Origin: Marinomonas foliarum
GTDB lineage: Bacteria; Pseudomonadota; Gammaproteobacteria; Pseudomonadales; Marinomonadaceae
Assembly: GCF_003337275.1 (NCBI RefSeq)
Contig: NZ_QPJQ01000004.1
Coordinates: forward strand, 1 to 64,000
Length of the DNA stretch: 64,000 nt
Reading direction: 5' to 3'
Shown here: in pieces, positions 8,778-19,400 of the stretch
Layout of the letters: each line of letters opens with the position of its first letter
How positions within the stretch are numbered: the first letter of the stretch is position 1
The notes under the pieces: model-generated
What the model was told of the DNA's origin: nothing
Database searches by the model: none
The model's input: only the letters and a program-made list of their open reading frames with translations
Made by a program: the position numbers and the translations under genes

Positions 8778-9650
8778 TTATCTATCCTTGATAGCAAACC
8801 ATTTATTAATATGGTTCGCTAGCTGCCTTGGTTTTTGGAAAGGCAATGAATGGTCACAAGCGCTCATGGTTTTATGCTGCCAAGCCGCGTTCCTCTCACT
8901 TAACAGATCATAGTGTTGGCGCAAGGCTTCATGGCTTAATTCACCCGAGAACAAGAACACTTGCTCAGAAGAATCTATCATTACCTGACGAATATGTGGC
9001 TGATTCGCCATGATTTCTACCTGATCTGTCACCGCATCCAAGGCATACGCAAAGCCAAACGGCCGATGAGCAAGGCGTGACTGCGTCGTGGCTTCAGCCA
9101 CTGGGTGCTTACGCCGATTAGGCGATACGCCGTCCATAAAACTCGCTACACCCAACTCCACATCGCCCGTATCACGGATCAATTTCGACGCATGTCGATA
9201 CTTTTGGCGAACATCCATCAGGGTAGATAAATCTTCCCTATCCAACGAGGCTGGCTCGAACAAGGCCATTTTGGCGTTCATTTTACCTTGTACGCTGCGT
9301 TGATAGTTCAGATTCAACGCCACCAAACCGCCTAGAGAATAAGCAACCACGTCAAAATCGTCCCATTCAACATGGGATAATAAGGCTTCAACTTCGTCGG
9401 TCAACTCAGCAATCGACACAGCTCCCTCTTCGCCATGATGATGAAAGGAGTCGCCCATGCCTTTTAGATCTGGTACCAGCATCCATCGCCACTGGGTGAA
9501 ATATGGCATCATCGGCGAGAAGGTAATTTCACCTGCGACTCCTGCACCATGCAATAACAGGCACACACGGTCGCTTTCTGCTTGTGGATTCTCATAAAGG
9601 CGGTACGCGATACGCGCATTGGGTAAAGAAAGAAAAAAAATGTCAGACAC
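8778..9650 (-). CDS. Alpha/beta hydrolase
   Basis: 290 residues with the alpha/beta hydrolase fold. The oxyanion segment LLLHGAGVAGE is at 31-41, the nucleophile elbow AYSLGG puts the catalytic Ser at 105, and a late histidine (ACDHSLPF, about 267) completes the triad; Asp61 or a later acidic residue is the third member. Substrate cannot be told from sequence. Single gene, divergent from pabB. Confidence 0.8.
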   Translation of the reverse strand: MSDIFFLSLPNARIAYRLYENPQAESDRVCLLLHGAGVAGEITFSPMMPYFTQWRWMLVPDLKGMGDSFHHHGEEGAVSIAELTDEVEALLSHVEWDDFDVVAYSLGGLVALNLNYQRSVQGKMNAKMALFEPASLDREDLSTLMDVRQKYRHASKLIRDTGDVELGVASFMDGVSPNRRKHPVAEATTQSRLAHRPFGFAYALDAVTDQVEIMANQPHIRQVMIDSSEQVFLFSGELSHEALRQHYDLLSERNAAWQHKTMSACDHSLPFQKPRQLANHINKWFAIKDR

Positions 9651-9823
9651 TTGTAATTAACCTGTGAGGAGCCTTATTAAAAGAATACAATGCTGTGATT
9701 AGCAAAACGAATACATTGAGACCTTGCACACTATGTTGCGAGGTTGCGAGCGAAATCAAGACTAGTCTATTTTTAACTGAGTTTTGATAAGCGCAGTTCT
9801 CATATTACTAGGTATTAAAATAA

Positions 9824-11248
9824 ATGTCAGAAATCAAACAGGTAAATCTCCCTTATCAAGCGTCGTTACTGTCTTTCTTTTCTGCTGTACGAGACTTACC
9901 TTACCCTGCTTTACTCGACAGTAACCACGAACATTTTCCTGATACAAATTACGATATTTTAGTCGCCAAGCCTATCGCACGGGTTCACCCTACACAAAAA
10001 AGCCAAGCTATCACTTGGTACGATAAACCACTTTACGAGCTAAGTCATACGGACAACCCGATGACTTTACTGAACGAATTGATGAGTTTAATTTGCCAAG
10101 AACCGTGGGCACAGTCTGCCCCAAAGGACCTACCCTTTATTGGCGGTTTATTGGGCTTTTATGGCTACGAAAGCGGCCACTTTGTTGAGCAACTACCCGA
10201 TACTGTCAAACACGACATCCAGCTAGATACTCTAAGCATTGGGCTTTACGGCTGGGCTGTGGTTACCAATCATCAAGAAAAAACCACTCAGCTAATCACC
10301 TCACCTTGGTGCCATTCTGAAGATGTGGCCGATCTAATCAATCGCTTCACCAGCGCAAGCGATGACGTATTGGTAAAACACGATCTAAACGAAGCGCGAC
10401 CTTTTACACTACAAACGCCCTTTTCCTCTAATATGACCGAAGCGGAATATGCGCAAAAATTTTCAGCGGTGCAAGATTACATTCAGTCTGGGGATTGTTA
10501 TCAGGTCAACTTAGCGCAACGGTTTTCAGCACAATATCAAGGTGACACCTTCACCGCATACCACACATTAAGAGAGGTTTGCCCTACGCCTTTTTCGGCG
10601 TATATGGAGTTTTCGCCAGAGCAAAGTATCTTGAGCCATTCTCCAGAACGCTTCCTATTATGTGATCAAGGTAGAGTCGAATCCAAGCCAATCAAAGGCA
10701 CTATCGCTCGTGGTAAGACGCCTGAAGAAGACAAAGCAAATGCAGCCTGGCTATTAGCTTCCGAGAAAGACAGAGCCGAGAATCTAATGATTGTCGACTT
10801 GCTGCGCAACGACTTAGGTCGTACTTGTTTAACGGGTAGTATCAAGGTGCCTAAGCTTTTTGATTTAGAAAGTTACGCCAATGTGCATCACTTGGTTTCC
10901 ACCGTAGAAGGTAGAATCGATCAAGCTGACCAAGCAATTCGTGTTTTCCATCAGAGTTTTCCCGGTGGTTCTATTACTGGGGCACCCAAAATTCGCTCTA
11001 TGGAAATAATCGATGAACTAGAACCTGATGAGCGTTCCGCCTACTGCGGCTCTATCGCCTATTTCAGTGCAAACGGTCAAATGGATTCCAGTATAACCAT
11101 TCGCACCTTGGTAGCAGACAATGGCAATTTACATTGTTGGGCAGGCGGCGGATTAGTTGCTGATTCAAAATGCCAAGAAGAATATCAAGAAACCTTTACC
11201 AAAGTAGGCAAATTAACCCATACTCTAGAACAAGACTTTTTGAAATAG
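9824..11248 (+). CDS. pabB: Aminodeoxychorismate synthase component I
   Basis: Converts chorismate with ammonia to 4-amino-4-deoxychorismate for folate synthesis, working with the PabA glutaminase. 474 residues: an N-terminal Anth_synt_I_N-like region, then the chorismate-binding domain. The PIKGT motif at 289-293 with Lys291 is diagnostic of PabB rather than TrpE (PIAGT). Further signature segments are DRAENLMIVDLLRNDLGR and FPGGSITGAPK. The stop is 8 bp before the Nudix gene; this pabB-nudL order is also found in E. coli. Confidence 0.93.
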   Translation: MSEIKQVNLPYQASLLSFFSAVRDLPYPALLDSNHEHFPDTNYDILVAKPIARVHPTQKSQAITWYDKPLYELSHTDNPMTLLNELMSLICQEPWAQSAPKDLPFIGGLLGFYGYESGHFVEQLPDTVKHDIQLDTLSIGLYGWAVVTNHQEKTTQLITSPWCHSEDVADLINRFTSASDDVLVKHDLNEARPFTLQTPFSSNMTEAEYAQKFSAVQDYIQSGDCYQVNLAQRFSAQYQGDTFTAYHTLREVCPTPFSAYMEFSPEQSILSHSPERFLLCDQGRVESKPIKGTIARGKTPEEDKANAAWLLASEKDRAENLMIVDLLRNDLGRTCLTGSIKVPKLFDLESYANVHHLVSTVEGRIDQADQAIRVFHQSFPGGSITGAPKIRSMEIIDELEPDERSAYCGSIAYFSANGQMDSSITIRTLVADNGNLHCWAGGGLVADSKCQEEYQETFTKVGKLTHTLEQDFLK

Positions 11249-11256
11249 GCCGTATC

Positions 11257-11907
11257 ATGTCTGACATAGAGCAGTTTTTAAGTGCTCCTCCCATTGACCT
11301 GAGTTTGGATGATATTCGCGCAGCATTAGATAAAGAACCCTACGCGCAGCAAATCCATAACCCTGATGAGGAAATGTTCCCAAAGGGGTATGATTTGCAA
11401 TATCGGTCTGCCGCTGTGCTTATTCCCATTTGGCGGGAACCTGAGAATGGAGAGCTTTATGTTCTCCTAACTCAACGTGCTCTTCATATGCGCAATCACC
11501 CGGGGCAGATTGCTTTCCCGGGTGGCAAACATGACCCAGACGATGCCAGCATTCAATACACGGCATTAAGAGAAACATTAGAAGAAGTCGGACTGTCGCC
11601 AGACTGTTTTGACCTACTAGGCGAACTAGGCGAGTACTGCACCATATCAGGTTTTTGCATCAAACCGATCGTCGCTGAAATGACACGCCGAAGTGAATTA
11701 AGTCTCTGTGAAGACGAAGTAAAATCTGTCCACTGGGTGCCATTGCGTCACCTGCTTACTCCGCAGAATTATCGTTTTAGACACAAAAAACTTGATACCA
11801 TAGAGCGTGGTTACTTTGAAATTGACTATGAAGAAATCCGTATATGGGGCGTTACCGCGGGTATTTTATACGGTTTATATCAAACGCTGGCCAAACACAT
11901 TCGCTAA
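11257..11907 (+). CDS. nudL: NudL-like CoA pyrophosphatase (Nudix hydrolase)
   Basis: 216 residues from the ATG at 11257. The CoA-type Nudix signature is present: RNHPGQIAFPGGKHDPDD then ALRETLEEVGL, i.e. the NuCoA motif directly before the Nudix box. Expected to cleave CoA to phosphopantetheine and 3',5'-ADP. The frame is open about 29 codons further upstream, but that stretch lies inside pabB and is not conserved in type. Tightly linked to pabB, so probably co-transcribed. Confidence 0.87.
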   Translation: MSDIEQFLSAPPIDLSLDDIRAALDKEPYAQQIHNPDEEMFPKGYDLQYRSAAVLIPIWREPENGELYVLLTQRALHMRNHPGQIAFPGGKHDPDDASIQYTALRETLEEVGLSPDCFDLLGELGEYCTISGFCIKPIVAEMTRRSELSLCEDEVKSVHWVPLRHLLTPQNYRFRHKKLDTIERGYFEIDYEEIRIWGVTAGILYGLYQTLAKHIR

Positions 11908-12012
11908 CAACACTTTCAACTATTATAAGGTTAGTGTTCTTTCGTCTTTTGCTTCATCGACACAAATTGTTATGGTACCGATAACGTAACTTAGATCAGG
12001 GTAAATTATCCT

Positions 12013-12747
12013 ATGTCAGCATTCGATTTAGCGTCTTTTATTGCCAACAATAAAGAAGACGAAGCACAAAAAATTATTCATAACGCGATGCAACAATTCG
12101 ACAATATCGCCATTTCTTTTAGTGGTGCAGAAGACGTTGTTCTTATTGATATGGCTGTCAAGGCAAAAAAAGACATCCACGTATTTTCTCTAGATACAGG
12201 TCGTCTTCATGCCGAAACCTACCGTTTCATGGAGCAAGTACGCAAACACTATAATATTCAGATCGATATCCTTTCTCCTGATCGTGAAGCCCTCGAAAAC
12301 TTCACTCGCGCAAAAGGCTTGTTTAGCTTCTTCGAAGATGGCCATAAAGAATGCTGTGGCATCCGCAAAGTACAGCCACTTAAACGTAAGCTGGCAACGT
12401 TAGATGCGTGGATAACAGGGCAGCGTAAAGACCAAAGCCCAGGAACACGCAATGTTTTGGCGTTTGCTGAAAAAGATGCTGCGTTTAGCACGGATGAAAA
12501 AGACTTATTTAAATTCAATCCATTGGCTAATTGGTCTTCTGAAGACGTGTGGAACTACATCAAAATGTTTGACGTGCCATACAATGAATTGCACTTGAAA
12601 GGTTTTACCAGCATTGGTTGCGAGCCATGTACACGCCCTATTTTGCCGAATCAACACGAACGTGAAGGTCGTTGGTGGTGGGAAGAATCTGAACACAAAG
12701 AATGCGGCTTACACGTCGCGAACCTAATACCAACTGCTCAGCAGTAA
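12013..12747 (+). CDS. cysH: Assimilatory APS/PAPS reductase
   Basis: Reduces activated sulfate to sulfite with thioredoxin electrons. 244 residues: PP-loop-like SFSGAEDVV at 35-43, [10 protein letters not shown] at 61-70, and C-terminal catalytic Cys231 in ECGLH. The pairs Cys114-Cys115 and Cys203-Cys206 are the ligands of a [4Fe-4S] cluster, which marks enzymes that use adenylyl sulfate (APS) rather than only PAPS. The cluster-free E. coli CysH lacks these. Convergent with a short LysR-like gene. Confidence 0.93.
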   Translation: MSAFDLASFIANNKEDEAQKIIHNAMQQFDNIAISFSGAEDVVLIDMAVKAKKDIHVFSLDTGRLHAETYRFMEQVRKHYNIQIDILSPDREALENFTRAKGLFSFFEDGHKECCGIRKVQPLKRKLATLDAWITGQRKDQSPGTRNVLAFAEKDAAFSTDEKDLFKFNPLANWSSEDVWNYIKMFDVPYNELHLKGFTSIGCEPCTRPILPNQHEREGRWWWEESEHKECGLHVANLIPTAQQ

Positions 12748-12795
12748 GCATCTGCTGATCAATAACACAGTCAACCCAGAACATGCTTGATAACA

Positions 12796-13101
12796 TCAGG
12801 CATGTTCAACTGTTTCAACATCTTCTGAAAAATGACGTGCGAGATGATTCTCCCAAGACGTTATAAAACCTTCATAGCACACTTCAAGCTCTTGTATATG
12901 CTCCAATAAGATCCTGCCTGCTGGTGTCATCTCCGTTGTTCGTCCATGTCGAATAAGCAGCGCCTCGCCTAAGTCTCGCTCTAATTTTTGAATATGCTGA
13001 CTCACCGCAGGCTGAGTTAACCCTAACTGCTTTGCAGTATTCGTAAAACTCCCTGTTTGAACCAGCGCCTTAAAAGTAATGAGATGTTGTGTATTAAGCA
13101 T
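12796..13101 (-). CDS. One-domain LysR-like DNA-binding protein
   Basis: 101 residues. Residues 3-62 are a clear LysR winged helix-turn-helix (FKALVQTGSFTNTAKQLGLT, then PAVSQHIQKLERDLG). The effector-binding domain of ~200 residues is absent: only a short helix follows before the stop. No continuation is visible in other frames downstream, where cysH converges. It may be a stable stand-alone regulator or a truncated remnant. Position beside cysH suggests, but does not show, a role in sulfur control. Confidence 0.75.
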   Translation of the reverse strand: MLNTQHLITFKALVQTGSFTNTAKQLGLTQPAVSQHIQKLERDLGEALLIRHGRTTEMTPAGRILLEHIQELEVCYEGFITSWENHLARHFSEDVETVEHA

Positions 13102-13211
13102 AAAGATTCCTTATAGTTGGTTACATTATGCCCAATGCTTTTTTTACGAACATTGACCTATATCGTGTTTTCGTGAAAGACTGAATATTATTAACCCTAT
13201 GGATTAACAAA

Positions 13212-14558
13212 ATGACAACCACACAAGATGTGATGTTACCTTGGTACGAAAGACAATCCGGTCACCAAGAATCCCGCGACAATGATTACCGCACACCTTA
13301 TCAGCGCGACCGAGCCAGAATCATACATAGCGCCGCATTTCGTCGGCTGCAATCAAAAACTCAGATCCTCGCCATTAGACAAAACGACTACAGCCGCACA
13401 CGCCTAACTCATTCCTTAGAAGTGGCTCAAATTGGCAACGGCATCGTTCACCAACTCAAACACAGCTCTCCTGCAGACGCCGACTTTCAGCCTTGGCTTG
13501 CCGATGACGCGTTAATTGAAACTATTTGCCTCAGCCATGATATTGGTCACCCACCTTTTGGCCATGGAGGTGAAATTGCACTTAACTACATGATGCAAAA
13601 TTATGGCGGTTTTGAAGGTAATGCGCAGTCTTTGAGAATTCTAGGAAAGCGCGGTTCATACTCACCCGTTTACGGCATGGATGTTACCCGTCGAACCTTG
13701 TTAGGCGTATTAAAGTACCCGGTTTTGTATTCGACGGTTGTTGCTAATTACCCAGAAAAAACCGCTAACTTCCGTCAATTTAAAGCCTCCAATTGGGCGC
13801 CACCAAAATGCGTCTATCAAGAAGAGCACGACCTGCTCAATTGGATTGTTGAACCCTTTAGCCAAGCTGACAGAACCTTATTACAAGAAGTGCAACAGAC
13901 AGAGCCAGAAGGCCACGCTAAAGCCAAACACGCCAGTTTCGACACTAGTATCATGGACCTGGCTGACGACATTGCCTATGGCGTTCACGACCTAGAAGAC
14001 GCTATCGTACTCGGCATGGTTACCAAAGATATGTGGTTAGAGCATTTAGAGCCAAAACTTGCCGCCTTAGCATCGCCATTTTTAGCAGAAAACCTCAACG
14101 ACATTCGCACCCAACTATTTAGCCGCCAAAGCCATCTTCGTAAAGAAGCAATTGGCAGCCTAGTAAGCTGGTTTATCACTTCCTGCCGAGTGATTGAAAA
14201 AACACAATTCGAACACCCATTACTGCGCTTTCAAGTTGGCCTACCAGAAGGTCAACGCCAAGCCTTAAACTTATTAAAGCAATTTGAGATGCAACACATC
14301 ATCCAACGTCCAGAAGTACAAATGCTCGTCTATAAAGGCCAGCAGATGCTATTGGAAATGTTTGAAGCTTATTCAGCCGACCCCAGTAGATTACTGCCAC
14401 GAGAAATCGCCAGCGAATGGCAAAAAAGCCAAGATCGTGGGGAGAATGGACTTCGTATTATCTGCGATTACATGGCCTCTATGACCGACGATTACGCCAG
14501 CCGTATGTACAACAAGCTGTTTGTTCCAAGTTTAGGGTCAGTTTTTGAGCCAATGTAA
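13212..14558 (+). CDS. dGTPase-like HD-domain triphosphohydrolase
   Basis: 448 residues of the deoxyguanosinetriphosphate triphosphohydrolase-like family. Metal-binding HD motif: His67 (RTRLTHSLEVAQIG), His109-Asp110 (CLSHDIGHPPFGHGGE), and a later Asp (DLADDIAYGVHDLED). N-terminal RIIHSAAFRRLQSKTQI is typical. It hydrolyses dNTPs to nucleoside and triphosphate. Members of the family can limit phages by dNTP depletion, but no other defence gene is near, so a housekeeping role is equally likely. A strong terminator follows. Confidence 0.9.
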   Translation: MTTTQDVMLPWYERQSGHQESRDNDYRTPYQRDRARIIHSAAFRRLQSKTQILAIRQNDYSRTRLTHSLEVAQIGNGIVHQLKHSSPADADFQPWLADDALIETICLSHDIGHPPFGHGGEIALNYMMQNYGGFEGNAQSLRILGKRGSYSPVYGMDVTRRTLLGVLKYPVLYSTVVANYPEKTANFRQFKASNWAPPKCVYQEEHDLLNWIVEPFSQADRTLLQEVQQTEPEGHAKAKHASFDTSIMDLADDIAYGVHDLEDAIVLGMVTKDMWLEHLEPKLAALASPFLAENLNDIRTQLFSRQSHLRKEAIGSLVSWFITSCRVIEKTQFEHPLLRFQVGLPEGQRQALNLLKQFEMQHIIQRPEVQMLVYKGQQMLLEMFEAYSADPSRLLPREIASEWQKSQDRGENGLRIICDYMASMTDDYASRMYNKLFVPSLGSVFEPM

Positions 14559-14564
14559 TAGATA

Positions 14565-14598
14565 CAATAAGGCCTTGCTTCAAAACAAGGCCTTATTG
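14565..14598 (+). terminator. Rho-independent terminator after dGTPase gene
   Basis: Perfect 13-bp arms 14565-14577 and 14586-14598 with an 8-nt loop, starting 7 bp after the stop codon. Confidence 0.8.
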
Positions 14599-14756
14599 TT
14601 GAAATTAGTCTAATTTTTACTGAGCATCGTTTTGAATTACTTCATAGTCCAGAAAGCTCAGTATTAAGCAAGGTGCAAAATCGAAATGAAACGCGAATTA
14701 AGACAAAATAAGAAGAACGTAAAAGGATATTTATAAGAAGGTAGTAAATTTAGAAA

Positions 14757-14833
<77 letters not shown>

Positions 14834-14906
14834 ACAGATTAAACTATTTATATAGTTTATATGCAGATATGAAAGATAAAAACATAGCCAAAACACTAAG
14901 TGTATT

Positions 14907-14983
<77 letters not shown>

Positions 14984-15051
14984 CCATGCTAAACGATAAA
15001 TCTCGTTTAGGTTTTATCTTTTCTTAATTAAGAAATTGGTGACTAAGTTAA

Positions 15052-15128
<77 letters not shown>

Positions 15129-15244
15129 ACAAATTAACTTTCTTTACATCACTAACAATTTCATTTGATTAGCTTTTATTTTAAATCGATTTCAGGAGCA
15201 CTTTACTGGAATTAAAAGTGAACCTAAGACCTATTATTTTAAAA

Positions 15245-15308
<64 letters not shown>

Positions 15309-15354
15309 ACAAATTAATTCTTTCATGAATCACTAACAATTTCGTTTGATTAGT

Positions 15355-15431
<77 letters not shown>

Positions 15432-15511
15432 ACTAATCATCGTTAGCAACAAACATCCATCAATGCTTGTTGGTTAAGCTAATTCGCTCAACCCTTGCCA
15501 ACGAGGTGCGT

Positions 15512-15539
15512 ATTATAGGTAGATTAATCTAAGAGTCAA
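15512..15539 (-). promoter_or_regulatory. Sigma-70 promoter of the initiator tRNA array
   Basis: On the minus strand a TTGACT -35 box (15534-15539) and a perfect TATAAT -10 box (15512-15517) are 16 bp apart. A GC-rich discriminator (ACGCACC) follows, typical of stringently controlled stable-RNA promoters. The first tRNA begins 80 bp downstream. Confidence 0.85.
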
Positions 15540-15720
15540 GCGCTACAAGAGAACTAGATAGGATTAGTTGAAAAAAACTCTTTCTGCCTCATTATCTACC
15601 TATACCAAACAGACTCAGCCTCTTATTAGATATAGAGAAGCTTAAATACTTGTATCCTACGCTACCACAAGGTAAAAGGTAGCCATCCAATATTTTCGAC
15701 CAATAGGTTAGGAGCCAATC

Positions 15721-16380
15721 ATGCCCAGCAATATTGAAGCCATTCTGAAAAAATCAGCAATCCCTACTGAAGCCGATGCCCTACCCGGTAGAAGCACGCC
15801 TTTAACAATTTCAGGTATACACGCTGTCAACAATGAACCGTTTGTCCGCGACGAAAATCCCAGTGAATCCGAAGTCATTCTAGGAATGGGTTGTTTCTGG
15901 GGGGCCGAACGCAAGCTATGGAATACTCCCGGCGTTATCGTCACTTCTGTTGGTTATGCTGGCGGCTTTACACCCAACCCAACTTATGAAGAAGTTTGCT
16001 CAGGACAAACAGGGCATAGCGAAGTCGTACAGGTTGTGTTTGATACCTCTATTATCTCGCTAGAGGGCGTGCTTAAGGTTTTCTGGGAAAACCACGATCC
16101 AACTCAAGGCATGCGCCAAGGCAACGACATAGGCAGCCAATATCGCTCTGTTATCTATACAACCAGTGATAAAGATATGCCAATTATTGAAGCTAGTAAG
16201 GCTGCATTCCAAAAAGAATTATTTGATGCAGGTCACGGCATGATCACCACCGAGATTGAACCACTCGATACCTACTACTTTGCTGAAGAGTATCACCAGC
16301 AGTATCTTCACAAAAATCCGAATGGTTATTGCGGGATAGCCGGTACTGGCGTGAGCTGCCCTATCGGCTTAGGCGTATAG
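15721..16380 (+). CDS. msrA: Peptide methionine-S-sulfoxide reductase
   Basis: Repairs S-methionine sulfoxide in proteins. 219 residues, close to the E. coli enzyme. Catalytic Cys58 is in [10 protein letters not shown]; the downstream [20 protein letters not shown] and [19 protein letters not shown] segments are family signatures. A C-terminal Cys pair region ([12 protein letters not shown]) supplies the resolving cysteines. A ribosome site (TAGGAG) precedes the ATG. Single gene, convergent with the giant adhesin. Confidence 0.94.
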   Translation: MPSNIEAILKKSAIPTEADALPGRSTPLTISGIHAVNNEPFVRDENPSESEVILGMGCFWGAERKLWNTPGVIVTSVGYAGGFTPNPTYEEVCSGQTGHSEVVQVVFDTSIISLEGVLKVFWENHDPTQGMRQGNDIGSQYRSVIYTTSDKDMPIIEASKAAFQKELFDAGHGMITTEIEPLDTYYFAEEYHQQYLHKNPNGYCGIAGTGVSCPIGLGV

Positions 16381-16433
16381 TTTTTAAGTAATTGAAATAA
16401 TCACTTTCTAAATTGAATAAGTGACAGAAACGA

Positions 16434-16464
16434 AAAGGCCGAATCGAAAAACGATTCGGCCTTT
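16434..16464. terminator. Bidirectional terminator between msrA and the adhesin gene
   Basis: Arms 16434-16446 and 16452-16464 are perfect 13-bp complements with a 5-nt loop, flanked by A-rich and T-rich runs, so it can end transcription from both sides. Confidence 0.85.
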
Positions 16465-16490
16465 TTAGTAGCGTCTACTTCAAAGAAAAG

Positions 16491-19400
16491 TTAGCCATCA
16501 ATGTTGATACTGTACTCTTCGTTGTTGTAGATAACTTTAATAGAGTCGCTTGAACTAAAGTTAGATTCTTCACCAAAGTTGGCAACATCTTCACTATCTA
16601 CTTTGACACTGCCATCCGTCACTTTTACATGTTCAGATAAGAATGCCGTAACTGCGTCAACATCTGCATCTTTATCAGGACTGCCCTCTATACCAACCAA
16701 CAAATCAGTCAAATCAAGTGCATCTTCCGCCACATTAAAATCAGTTATTGTATCTATATTTGAACTATTTGTTACGTCATTCAATATAAAGATATCGTTA
16801 CCTGCCCCACCTGTCAGGATATCAGAGGCTTCATCATCGCCACCAAACAATACATCATCACCCGAGCCGCCTAATAATGTATCTTCGCCTGAAGCACCCT
16901 CTAGATAATCATCATTGATACCGCCAACAATAACATCCTCATCTGACGTCCCTACTAGCTTGTCATGCTGTCCATCGGTATTAATTGAAGCTGTTAACTC
17001 AAACTCTTCAATATCACTTTCTGATTTACTGACAACGGTTAGATCATCGATAGCAGTTGCTCCATTAGCTACTTGAACAGTATAACTACCGTCTTGATTC
17101 ACCTGAATATCCTGACCTGACTGAAGTAATTTGGCACCTTCAGGAACACCAAAGATATCTACGGTAGATATCACTTCCGAATCAGAAAGATTCTCAACAC
17201 TCACTTGAACTTTAAAGTATGGAGCAGAGCCATTATTGGTTGAATCAAATGCTGAACTATCACCTATTACTGAGCCGTCAGAAAATTTGATGTTCTCAAA
17301 GTTAACAAAACGCGATCTAATTCCATCTTTATTCCAATAGTAATCAGACATCGAATAGGATTGAAACCATACAGAGTCAGAACCCTGTCCGCCATCGACC
17401 CATGCTGAACTTGATACTGCTCCACCAACCACTAATAGGTCATTACCAGAACCAAGATTGATCGAAACGTTTGCAGCAATATCACCACCAATCTTTAGCG
17501 TATCATTACCACTACCTAACTGTATGTCTGCGCCATACCTAACATCATCACCAATCGAGACAAAATCATCGCCGGAGCCGGAATGCACAGTAGAGTATTT
17601 GTTGACATCATCTTCGATGATCAGCTTATTATCACCATCGCCTAGATTAATATGCGCACCTGCTGAATCATTGCCTAGATCGTTGCCGATCTGAACTCGA
17701 TCGTTCCCTTCACCAGTTTGTATAGTGCTGTGTACATTATCTTTGACAAAGATATCATCATTACCACTACCTGTTTTGATACCTGCTTCACCATTTCTAT
17801 TTACATCGTCTCCAACATAAATCGAGTTATTCCCATCTCCTGCATCCAGCCATTTTTCAACATCATTATCAATAACAATTTGGTCATTACCTGAACCAAA
17901 CTGCTGCCATTGATCATAATTGTAATCTTGGTAAGTTGCAGAATCTATGACATCAGATTTAGACCCAAAACCCTCCCAGTTCGACTTAACTTCAGTAATA
18001 GTTACCATAACATTTGCAGCGTCACTCGCTGCATTTACAGCAATTGTAGCAGTGGCAGTATCATAACCCCCCTGACCGTCCGTAATTGTGTAATCAAATG
18101 AAGCACTACCCATAAATCCAGCTTTTGGTGTGAATACGATATCACCGTTAGAGTTAATGTAAGCATAGCCATTCTGAGCATTACTTACGCTCGTTACAGT
18201 CAAAGTATCACCATCAGCGTCTGTATCGTTTGCAAGTAAACTATCCGTACTTATCACCAGACCTTGCTCTTCTGAAGTAGTTAATCCAGCCTCACCTGTA
18301 GAACTCAACATTGAAGAATCAATAACAAAATACGTTGCTCCGCCGTCAGAGCTCAAGGTTGGCTGGAATACATAATCTCCACCTTGATCCCACCAAACCA
18401 TATCAATAGCATGATAGCCAGACTCGCCAATAGTGAAAGCCTGATGAGTAGTAGTATTAGACGTTTGATTATTATCAATAGTCGCTACCGCTTCTCCGTC
18501 AATATTTATCTGATAACCATCATCAGCAATTACTTTAAAGTTATACGTTCCAGCGGCTAAATACACATATCCTTTGAGGTAAATACCACCATCCGTATTG
18601 TCACCAGGATCTGCACTTAATGTACTTGAATCTGATCCCAAGAAAGTTTGCAAATTAGAGCCTTTGGCGACATCACCTGAACCAGGACCGTAGTTGACAT
18701 TTGAAGCTTTAAACGTAGCGTCTGGTTCTTTGCTGTCAATAAGCGCTTTAAAATCACTGATACTATTAATCTGTGAATCAGTACCGTAATACTCACCAAC
18801 AAGACCAGCAAACAGAGCACCAGAAGAACCATCGTCCTGAGCTTGAGGCGCTGTATTAGTGCCTACACTGATAGTTAAACTAGCAGAGGAACTACTACCA
18901 TCAGAGTCTTGTATCATGTATGAGAATGTCTCAGTAGCACCACTTGGAATACTAGAAACACCAGCTGTCACTTTGTAGACATAGCTGCCATCATCATTTA
19001 ATACCAAGTCTCCGTACTGCCCATGAATACTTTGACCCACATTAGTATCCGTTAAAGTAACCGTATCACCAGGAGCAACACCAACGACAGTTACCGAACC
19101 ATCTTCACTAAGCTCATCAGCCCCTAATCCATTGTCATCAAGAACATTACCTGTTGTTTCTGGCAAACTGTAACCAGCGCCTTCAACAACACGAACAACC
19201 AACTCATAGCTTGTTGCAGCATTTTCAGCCGTATGAATAGAGGTCACCACTGGACTATCAGGATCACTAGCATCCTTAAAGCCAACAACTTGCAAGGTAT
19301 AAACCTCGCCTTCCCACTCAAACGTCACAAAGGTATTTCGAACAGTTACAATGTCTTTTGAAGCTTCTGCATCATTGGTATTTGGCGTCTCATTATGATC

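Noticed and set aside
11170-11256. Longer N terminus for the Nudix protein
   Set aside because: It lies within pabB and has no Nudix-family sequence; the ATG at 11257 is better placed.
12779-12807. Hairpin GAACATGC/GCATGTTC between cysH and the LysR-like gene
   Set aside because: No T-run and it overlaps the end of the LysR-like gene; too weak to call a terminator.
13212-14558. dGTPase-like gene as part of an anti-phage island
   Set aside because: It has no defence-gene neighbours and the family is widespread as housekeeping enzymes.
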